Assembly: GCA_021798635.1 (NCBI GenBank)
Contig: JAJZGH010000021.1
Coordinates: 1 to 28,752, forward strand
Source: Planctomycetota bacterium
Lineage (GTDB): Bacteria > Planctomycetota > Phycisphaerae > WQYP01
Reading direction: 5' to 3'
DNA: 28,752 nucleotides
Notes under the pieces: model-generated
What the model saw: the letters and a program-made list of their open reading frames with translations, nothing else
Database searches by the model: none
Told to the model about the DNA's origin: nothing
Shown here: positions 23,010-28,752 of the stretch, piece after piece
Numbering within the stretch: position 1 is the first letter of the stretch
Layout of the letters: each line of letters begins with the position of its first letter
Made by a program: the position numbers and the translations under genes

Positions 23010-23309
23010 TCAACTGCGTTTGAAAACCAACTGACCATTGGCGTCGATACGATCTATTAAAGCAATGACCACGGCATCCGTGGACGTGCTTTTCATACTC
23101 GGGGCCATGCGGGCGGAACTGCCCTGCGTAAGGACTACGAATTCCCCTTCGCCGGCCCCCAGATCATCATTGGCCACCAGTACGGTCTGCCCGGGCACAA
23201 GCTGTCCGTCTTTCAGGACATGCGCATGGGCTAAGACCAGTTTTTTGCCCTCGAAACCGGCATCTTTTACGGTTGCAACAACCGTACCGACAATTTTTGC
23301 GATAATCAC
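23010..23309 (-). CDS. BMC-P pentameric shell protein (EutN/CcmL family), copy 1
   Basis: About 99 residues with a GTG start at 23309 (TGGAG upstream): VIIAKIVGTVVATVKDAGFE, GKKLVLAHAHVLKDGQLVPG, DLGAGEGEFVVLTQGSSARM and DAVVIALIDRI. The GSSAR turn and the closing VIALID strand are the EutN/CcmL hallmarks. It is the first gene of the operon, 36 bp downstream of a strong predicted promoter (23345-23373). The three copies differ clearly from each other, so they are not recent duplicates. Confidence 0.93.
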   Translation of the reverse strand: MIIAKIVGTVVATVKDAGFEGKKLVLAHAHVLKDGQLVPGQTVLVANDDLGAGEGEFVVLTQGSSARMAPSMKSTSTDAVVIALIDRIDANGQLVFKRS

Positions 23310-23344
23310 AGACAACTCCAGTGCGGGTTCAATTTTCAAAACGG

Positions 23345-23373
23345 ATTATCGCACGCAGAGGCATCCTTGCCAA
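23345..23373 (-). promoter_or_regulatory. Promoter TTGGCA-17-GATAAT (extended TG) of the BMC-P operon
   Basis: Minus strand: -35 TTGGCA (23373-23368), exact 17-bp spacer ending in TGC, -10 GATAAT (23350-23345). It marks the 5' end of the operon, so no further shell gene is expected upstream in the same transcript. Confidence 0.6.
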
Positions 23374-23895
23374 GGCATTAAGGTGATTAAAATGGAAGAA
23401 CGGCGCGCCCACAAGGCTCGCGTGCATCAGAAAAGCTTATGGGAAATTTGCAAACATGCATGCCCAATACAGGGCACCCATATTTTCCGCCGCCATGTCG
23501 GACACCCAATCGCGCCCAGCGCCCGTAGCCCAATGCGGCAGCGATGGGTTGGCCGCGCAATAGGGTTTGATGACACAGTGCTTTAATCCGTCGCGATCAG
23601 CCCCATGGAGGTCAATGCGCAATCGCCCGCATAGTATCCACAGATTTCCGTCCCTTCGTTGGGTTGGATGTGGAACAGGGACTGATCGCACGGTGCTTTT
23701 GCAGGTCGGGAAAGATACGACAATCCCGATCGTGGTAGCTTCATTATTCCGTATAACGAACCGCACTCTACCGCGACGCTTCCGCATGAGCTACCAGTAA
23801 ATACGTAGCTTGATGCGGAGGCGCCGAGGACGAATGCGGCCCGCCGGGACTTAGAGTTTGGCCGTCGCTCTTGGGCCAACAGGACACCGAGACGT
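23374..23895. other. Gene-poor stretch, nothing recognised
   Basis: About 520 bp between the BMC-P promoter and the DUF3185 gene. Open frames on both strands (for example 23437-23787 on the minus strand) have no recognisable motif, are rich in Arg/Cys/Ser, and overlap each other. I see no RNA gene or repeat here. It may be decayed coding sequence. Confidence 0.5.
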
Positions 23896-24108
23896 CTAAC
23901 GTGCGCGCCCGGGAATTACGGCCATGAGCAAGCCCACGAGAGCAAGTGCGCCGCCACCGAAGATATAAATGGCGGTGGCTTGCGTGTAGCGTCCAAAGAT
24001 CAGATTGTGCGTTTTATCAGCCAGTGAATGCGAGGCGTGCAGACCTGTAAATAAAAGCGCAACGCCAATGATTAAGAGAACAATTCCTACAATTCGTTGA
24101 CCGTTCAT
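23896..24108 (-). CDS. DUF3185 family small membrane protein
   Basis: 70 residues: QRIVGIVLLIIGVALLFTGL, HASHSLADKTHNLIFGRYTQ and a second helix AIYIFGGGALALVGLLMAVI. The QRIVGIVLL...GLxASxSxAD pattern with two helices is that of DUF3185 proteins, small inner-membrane proteins of unknown function often found with stress genes. AGGAGT precedes the ATG. Monocistronic. Confidence 0.85.
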   Translation of the reverse strand: MNGQRIVGIVLLIIGVALLFTGLHASHSLADKTHNLIFGRYTQATAIYIFGGGALALVGLLMAVIPGRAR

Positions 24109-24803
24109 ATTGCGTACTCCTGAAAATTAATGTTTTCTTCTATTATGGGCCTCTGCGTCCGCACCCAGCGCGACTGGAGTCCGAAGGATACAGCACAGAT
24201 TCCTTCCCACATGGGGAACTATTTTTTAGTATTTTTGAGGACTTCCTCTTTCTCCACACATGGTGTCTCCAGACATTAACTGACCCCAACTTACTAAGTG
24301 TAAGTAAGCAAACGCCGTACCAATGGCAGCATCAAGTGGTTTCTGCATCGGTTGTTCAGAGCGTTAAACCTAAGTTTCCCTCGACATTTGCGCATCGCCT
24401 GCCTGATCTGCGCGGAAGCGCACCAGGGCGACCAAATCGTGAGCAAACCCGAATAAACTAAGCCATTACATGGGTGCCCCAAAAGCTACTTCGTTGGAAC
24501 AGAGCCGCAAACATCGGCCCCGTTGGCCTCGCGGATAAAGCATCGGAATACGGGACGAATGGGGCGAAATAATTCACGAGTTCCATTTTGCAAGCCCGTC
24601 AAATGTGGTCTTTGTCGCGGCATTACGGCCACATGAGACAGCCTGACTCGGACAGATTGTCTCATCATTGCAGATTATTGGCAGGAAAGTGCCACATCGC
24701 GGAAGTGGGGCAAATAATTCTTCAGGCATGGGAATTGCTAGTAAAGCTAAGGGGTAGCCTGTTCGTCTCTAACCCTCAGGCCGTTTGAATAAAGAGGAAT
24801 ATT
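24109..24803. other. Long intergenic region with inverted repeats
   Basis: About 695 bp with no supportable gene. Visible structures: ATGAGACA (24633-24640) pairing with TGTCTCAT (24658-24665), TGGCA-N6-TGCCA (24679-24694), and ACTTAC-N5-GTAAGT (24289-24305). None is followed by a T-run. Base composition looks slightly AT-richer than the neighbouring genes. It may hold promoters for the flanking genes or a decayed element. Confidence 0.5.
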
Positions 24804-25073
24804 ATGAGAATTATATCTACAGTGCTGATTCTGCTGGTGATTGTTCTGGTCGTCGTGGGGTTCTATCGGGGATGGTTCCGTGTATCCGGAGGGGACAGCG
24901 CAAATCATTCGCATGTCACGATGAGTGTCGATCAGGCAAAAATACGCGCGGATAAAAACAAGATGGTCAACGACGTACAGAATATGAAACCGGCATCTTC
25001 ATCGCCCGCTCCGATCCGTTCCCAAGCTAACAGCCCGACCACGATGCCGGGCGATACCTCAACGAATAAATAG
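24804..25073 (+). CDS. Small single-pass membrane protein
   Basis: 89 residues, family not recognised. One N-terminal membrane helix (ISTVLILLVIVLVVVGFYRG), then a polar soluble part with a charged segment (MSVDQAKIRADKNKMVND) and a Ser/Pro/Thr-rich tail likely to be disordered. Topology suggests an N-terminally anchored periplasmic domain. AGAGGAA precedes the ATG. It is followed by the 41-residue ORF and the cytochrome, which may form one transcript. Confidence 0.7.
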   Translation: MRIISTVLILLVIVLVVVGFYRGWFRVSGGDSANHSHVTMSVDQAKIRADKNKMVNDVQNMKPASSSPAPIRSQANSPTTMPGDTSTNK

Positions 25074-25102
25074 AAGTGCTTGGCAACGATAGTACCTTGA
25101 TC

Positions 25103-25228
25103 ATGATGAATCATGCAAACAATACGATGACGCCTTGGATGGGTGCCGGAACGTGGTCTGGGATGCTGCTGGGTTTGCTGGTGGTGGTCCTGCTGGTCGT
25201 AGTGGCTATGAAAATATCCAAGAAGTGA
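25103..25228 (+). CDS. 41-residue single-helix membrane microprotein
   Basis: MMNHANNTMTPWMGAGTWSG followed by MLLGLLVVVLLVVVAMKISK and a stop. A Met/Asn/Trp-rich head precedes one strongly hydrophobic helix and a basic end. Microproteins of this style (M-N-H...W-M...G-M-W then a helix) occur beside cytochromes and copper or SHOCT-type proteins. It sits 29 bp after the preceding small membrane gene and 11 bp before the cytochrome. The Met/His-rich head hints at metal contact, which is inference. There is no strong ribosome site; ATG at 25106 is an alternative. Confidence 0.6.
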   Translation: MMNHANNTMTPWMGAGTWSGMLLGLLVVVLLVVVAMKISKK

Positions 25229-25239
25229 AGAATTATATA

Positions 25240-25662
25240 ATGCGGATCGCCTTTTTGTGTACCGTTTCGGTTGGAATAATTTTTCTATCCGGATGCGGCA
25301 AGGGAGGCTCTTCCTCCCGGTCGACAGGCGGTTCGGTCGATGTTCCCGCAACTACGCAAGGTGCCGTGCCGATTCCGCCGGTGGGCAATGCGGTACGCGG
25401 CAAAAAACTCTTTGCGGAAAATTGCATGATGTGTCACGGCAATCGTGGTCAGGGCATAACACTGGTGGGCCAGGATTTGCAGACCAGTAAACTGGTCCTG
25501 TCGCTGCCGGCCGCGAAGCTTGTGGCGTTCATCAAGCACGGAAGGTCCGCCACCAATCCCATCAATCATCGCCACATCGCCATGCCGCCCTTCGGTGGCA
25601 ATGCCAATCTGACAAATCAAGATTTATATGACATCGTCGCGTATCTGCGCAAGCTGCAATAA
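25240..25662 (+). CDS. Lipoprotein c-type cytochrome (mono-heme)
   Basis: 140 residues. The lipoprotein signal is RIAFLCTVSVGIIFLSGC (lipobox LSGC), followed by a Ser/Gly linker, then a class I cytochrome c domain: GKKLFAENCMMCHGNRGQG with heme site Cys62-x2-Cys65-His66, and IAMPPFGGNANLTNQDLYDI carrying the distal Met, ending in VAYLRKLQ. It would be anchored in the membrane on the periplasmic side and shuttle electrons. The start at ATG 25240 fits the lipobox; the longer reading from 25135 is rejected. It converges with the ATPase gene, 26 bp apart. Confidence 0.92.
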   Translation: MRIAFLCTVSVGIIFLSGCGKGGSSSRSTGGSVDVPATTQGAVPIPPVGNAVRGKKLFAENCMMCHGNRGQGITLVGQDLQTSKLVLSLPAAKLVAFIKHGRSATNPINHRHIAMPPFGGNANLTNQDLYDIVAYLRKLQ

Positions 25663-25688
25663 CTGCAACGCATGGCCTTCAGCACACA

Positions 25689-28100
25689 TCACATCTTTGC
25701 CGCCGCGCTTCCCGGAATACTCGCCCCACCGGCCGGTTTTACTGACATTTGCTGTCCCTCATTAGTAAGACGGCGCAACAGCGGCTTTTTTGCAACATCC
25801 AGAACCAACACCATGGCAAGGGTGGCGGCCAGTAACCCCAGTACCATCAGAGGAGGTACGGGGGCCATTAAAATGCCGAACACCGCCATTGCCGATACCA
25901 CCAGCACGTCCCCGGCGGTGGCACAGAGTAAAAATGTTCCGGGCCGCGATTTCCAGAAAGCGCGACTTTCACGCACCAGATATACCGTAGCCAAACCGCT
26001 GAATACTAACGCCAGAAAAACCAGCGTTTGTGTGGCCGGCAGCTTCATGAAATGCCGGCCCACATAAAACACCGCGAAGCAGTATAAAAGCCAGGAAATT
26101 GCAATCATAGCAGACGACCACATCAACACACGAATATTCCAACGGTCCGGCTGAGGCGACGGCTTCACACGATCACTGGCCAACGACATGGTGACAAAAT
26201 CATTGGCGAACAGCAGCAGAAGAATCAGCCGGGGCGTAGTTACCAGTGAGCCTGTTATCAGCAAACCCAGACTCAGAAATAAGGCCACCTGAATGGTTTT
26301 GGTGACTTTATTGGTGGTGTAGGTCAACATGCGGCGGTACACTTCGCGGCCAATGTTCACCGCATCGGTCAAATGTGAAATTCCCGGTTTGGTCAGCACC
26401 AGGCTGGCTGCGGAGCGTGCAACATCCGTGGCGTTGGATACAGCGATTCCAACTTCCGCCTGCTTAAGAGCCGGCGCGTCATTAACGCCGTCTCCAGTCA
26501 TTCCGGTAATAATATGCTGACTTTGAAGTTGGCGGACCAGCGCAATTTTGTCCTCGGGAAAAACGCCGGCAAATACGTCGGCATCCAATTGCCCGTTTTC
26601 AATGGCGGAACGATCCGCGGACTTGCTCCCGATGCCCAATTGCGCGGAAATAGCCTGAGCAGTGGTTTGACCGTCCCCGGTAACCATTCGCACGCGAATA
26701 CCCATGGCTTGAAGTTTGGCAACGGTCTCGTGCGATTCCGGGCGCGGCGGATCACGTAGAGAAAGCAAGCCAATGAACTTAAGTTCGCCGTCGGTCTGAG
26801 CGGCCACGCCCATCACACGGTTGCCCTGGGCCGCCAAAACCTCTGACTGTTTCAGAATGTCCTGCGAATCTTTGCAGAGGGTGGCCAAGGTGGCCGGCGC
26901 GCCTTTTATCGCGCGGGCCTTTTGGCCATCTCTTTCCAGTTCCGCTTCGGCGCGTTTCGTGGCCGGATCAAAGGGAATTAACTTGGAACGTATCCAAGGA
27001 AAAGTGGTAGAGGGCTTCTCCTGATATTTTTTCAAAATAGCCATATCAATCGGATCTTGAGTGCCGGCATCACACGTCTGAGCGGCAAACGCCAGAACGT
27101 CCGATTCCGTGGCTCCCTGGAGGCCCTGAATTTTTTCCAGCACCAGTTCGTTGAGGGTCAGCGTGCCGGTTTTATCACAACACAACTGCTGCATACTGGC
27201 TAGCTCTTGAATGGCCGACAGGCGTGTGACCAGCACATTGTTGTCGGCCATTTTCAGCGACGCGGTAGCCTGCGCCAGGGTAAAGGTGGCGGGAAGCGCC
27301 ACGGGTACGGAAGCCACCAGCAATATCAACGCGAACGGTAAAATAATGGACCCGGCCATGCCGACACAAAAAGCATAGATCAGGATAGCCAGCACCAGCG
27401 TGATATCCATGATCAAAAGATATTTGACGATGGAAAAAATAATTTGTTCCATGTGACCCACGGTTTTGGCACCGCGCACCAGTTCCGCGGTTTTTCCAAA
27501 CATGCTTTTGGCACCCGTGGCGGTGACTTCCGCAGTACCTTCGCCGCGCTTAACCACCGAGCCGGAGCGCACGTCGCCACCGGGTTCCAACTCAACCGGG
27601 GCGGATTCGCCAGTTAAGGCCGACTGATCAACCTCTATATTGCCTTGGATGATATGGGCATCAGCCGGTACCATATCCCCCATACGCAGATAAATACAAT
27701 CACCGGGCACCAGATCGTGCGCGGGTGCCGTTTCCCATTTACCATCGCGCATCACCCGGGCATTAATCTCAAGGCGCTGACGGAGAATTTCCAGGGCGGC
27801 GTGCGCTTTACCTTCCTCGACAAATCCCAATACAGCGTTACCGATCAGCAGCAGGGCGATAATGACCGCTTCCACCGGTTTGCGCAGAGCCAGTTCCAAG
27901 ATAAAAGTAACTTCCAGCATCCACGGAACCGGTGCCCAGAATTTTCGCAGAAAAGCCAGAATCGGATGTGGCTTCTGTTCAGGAATTGAATTGGGACCGA
28001 ATTTTTTCAGCCGCGCCGCGGCCTCCTGCGCAGAAAGCCCTTGGGGGGCACCCACGCGCTCGATGGCGGCAAGATTCGGTGTGACCGTTGGCGGAGCCAT
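25689..28100 (-). CDS. P3A-type plasma-membrane proton ATPase
   Basis: 803 residues. Actuator motif ALTGESAPVELEPG, phosphorylation site CCDKTGTLTLNELVL (Asp309), and hinge MTGDGVNDAPALKQAEVGIA with NATDVARSAASLVL. The LFANDFVTMSLASDRVKPSP segment in and after helix 6 is the P3A signature (Asp of the proton path, then DRVKPSPQPDRW), which separates it from Mg2+ and Ca2+ pumps. About ten membrane helices; there is no long C-terminal autoinhibitory domain as in plant pumps. AAGGAGG lies 7 bp before the ATG. It exports protons using ATP, useful for pH homeostasis. Confidence 0.95.
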   Translation of the reverse strand: MAPPTVTPNLAAIERVGAPQGLSAQEAAARLKKFGPNSIPEQKPHPILAFLRKFWAPVPWMLEVTFILELALRKPVEAVIIALLLIGNAVLGFVEEGKAHAALEILRQRLEINARVMRDGKWETAPAHDLVPGDCIYLRMGDMVPADAHIIQGNIEVDQSALTGESAPVELEPGGDVRSGSVVKRGEGTAEVTATGAKSMFGKTAELVRGAKTVGHMEQIIFSIVKYLLIMDITLVLAILIYAFCVGMAGSIILPFALILLVASVPVALPATFTLAQATASLKMADNNVLVTRLSAIQELASMQQLCCDKTGTLTLNELVLEKIQGLQGATESDVLAFAAQTCDAGTQDPIDMAILKKYQEKPSTTFPWIRSKLIPFDPATKRAEAELERDGQKARAIKGAPATLATLCKDSQDILKQSEVLAAQGNRVMGVAAQTDGELKFIGLLSLRDPPRPESHETVAKLQAMGIRVRMVTGDGQTTAQAISAQLGIGSKSADRSAIENGQLDADVFAGVFPEDKIALVRQLQSQHIITGMTGDGVNDAPALKQAEVGIAVSNATDVARSAASLVLTKPGISHLTDAVNIGREVYRRMLTYTTNKVTKTIQVALFLSLGLLITGSLVTTPRLILLLLFANDFVTMSLASDRVKPSPQPDRWNIRVLMWSSAMIAISWLLYCFAVFYVGRHFMKLPATQTLVFLALVFSGLATVYLVRESRAFWKSRPGTFLLCATAGDVLVVSAMAVFGILMAPVPPLMVLGLLAATLAMVLVLDVAKKPLLRRLTNEGQQMSVKPAGGASIPGSAAAKM

Positions 28101-28211
28101 AGAACAACCTCCTTATACCATCAAGCGTTCCGCCATGATCGTCACAAGCGGGCTTGCCCAGGCACATGGCGGGCGAAGCTCCTATGATAACCGCTGGTAA
28201 TTGGATGTCGC

Positions 28212-28751
28212 TCAGGACTTAAAGAAGCTTGGCTCCGGTGTAACCGCATGCGCTTCGGTACGTGTCGCTGTACGCGTTAATATTTGCCGGGCCTTTTCTA
28301 CTTCGCTTTCAGTGCCATGCGCCAGGACGAGAAACTTACTCATCTTGATATCCGTCTCGGGTTGGAGAACACTGTTTTTGGGAATGCCCGGACTATAGAA
28401 GACCGCACCCAACGCAGTGGCCAAGGCTATTAGGTGATCCTGCTCCTGCACCAGCATCTTACGTAGATGTTCGGCCAGTGCATATTCTCCAATTCCTTCG
28501 CACTGCCGGATGCGTTGGCGATAATTGCGGATTGTTTCGTTTTCATTTTCCATATCAAATCGCAACATGTCCTCCGCTTTATCCGAAGTCTTGACCGGCT
28601 TGGGTGTCACCTTCGGCATTCCTCCCAAGTAGTCAATTTGATTTGCCAAGGTGATGGCATGTGAAAGCTCTTCGGCGGCATGGACTTCCAGTTCGCTAGG
28701 AGCCTGTCCGAGTAATGGCCGGGATTGCGATGGGTCTGAAATGTCCCGTAT
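28212..28751 (-). CDS. Bacterioferritin/ferritin-like protein, 5' end outside the window
   Basis: The minus-strand frame stays open to the right edge (179 codons visible), so the gene is partial at its 5' end; the internal ATG at 28649 is not the start. Ferritin-like elements: ELEVHAAEELSHAITLANQI (E-x-x-H helix), FDMENENETIRNYRQRIRQC, and ALAEHLRKMLVQEQDHLIAL (second E-x-x-H). This is the four-helix di-iron fold of bacterioferritin or Dps-like proteins, for iron storage or iron/peroxide handling. An extra C-terminal segment of about 60 residues after the last helix (from VFYSPGIPKN) is not typical of bacterioferritin. Confidence 0.82.
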   Translation of the reverse strand: MRDISDPSQSRPLLGQAPSELEVHAAEELSHAITLANQIDYLGGMPKVTPKPVKTSDKAEDMLRFDMENENETIRNYRQRIRQCEGIGEYALAEHLRKMLVQEQDHLIALATALGAVFYSPGIPKNSVLQPETDIKMSKFLVLAHGTESEVEKARQILTRTATRTEAHAVTPEPSFFKS

Positions 28752-28752
28752 G

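Noticed and set aside
23437..23787. 116-codon minus-strand ORF and overlapping plus-strand ORFs
   Set aside because: No motif, unusual composition, no ribosome site, and competing overlapping frames.
24679..24694. Sigma54 promoter reading of TGGCAGGAAAGTGCCA
   Set aside because: The GG-to-GC spacing is one base short of the -24/-12 requirement and there is no TTGC; treated as an inverted repeat.
1..28752. CRISPR array, rRNA or complete insertion sequence
   Set aside because: No regularly spaced repeats, no rRNA-like conserved stretches, and no transposase reading frame were found by eye.

Overview
The window reads as bacterial chromosome, moderately GC-rich (my impression is low-to-mid 50s %), from a didermal, respiring or stress-adapted organism. 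Three adjacent bacterial-microcompartment pentamer (BMC-P) genes, a decayed nucleotidyltransferase-type pair, a pRiA4b ORF-3-like gene and a PQQ-like propeller suggest the PVC/Planctomycetota area (for example a Phycisphaerae-like lineage). This placement is inference, because no rRNA or universal marker gene is present.

Layout. 0-3.8 kb: a divergent locus. A Crp/Fnr-type regulator (+) faces an operon (-) of DUF1858, a Cys-poor IscA-like/MIP18 fusion, DUF2249, a cupin and an NnrS-like membrane protein, the usual set for nitric-oxide/nitrosative stress. A perfect TTTGCT-N4-AGCAAA box lies between them at the position expected for class II activation. 3.8-9.6 kb: redox and repair housekeeping: AhpD-like protein, cupin plus DUF488 pair, type II NADH dehydrogenase, PrxQ-like peroxiredoxin, a Cys-motif hypothetical, AlkA-type glycosylase and a second DUF488 protein. 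9.6-10.6 kb: remnants of a nucleotidyltransferase toxin/antitoxin-like locus followed by a pRiA4b ORF-3-like gene.

10.7-17.2 kb: a tight seven-gene operon with a promoter, tandem 12-bp repeats and a structured leader: HAD phosphatase, M20 amidohydrolase, class III (GSA-type) aminotransferase, PaaK/LuxE-type adenylating enzyme, SGNH hydrolase and two different SMR/EamA half-transporters. I do not recognise the pathway. It is the best candidate here for an undescribed system: synthesis and membrane export (or flipping) of an amino-bearing, acyl- or amide-modified small molecule or lipid head group.

17.2-18.6 kb: a MarR-wrbA unit whose two promoters share a 17-bp operator (14/17 identical), followed by the stump of a nitroreductase gene. 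18.7-21.3 kb: a BamE/SmpA-like lipoprotein and a secreted PQQ-like beta-propeller. 21.4-23.4 kb: an operon with its own promoter encoding three BMC-P pentamers and a UbiA-family prenyltransferase, with no hexamer shell gene or lumen enzyme in view. 23.4-24.8 kb is gene-poor except for a DUF3185 protein. 24.8-25.7 kb: two tiny membrane proteins (one only 41 aa) and a lipoprotein c-type cytochrome. 25.7-28.75 kb: a P3A-type proton ATPase and a bacterioferritin-like gene cut off by the right edge.

No rRNA, convincing tRNA, CRISPR array or intact insertion sequence was seen.
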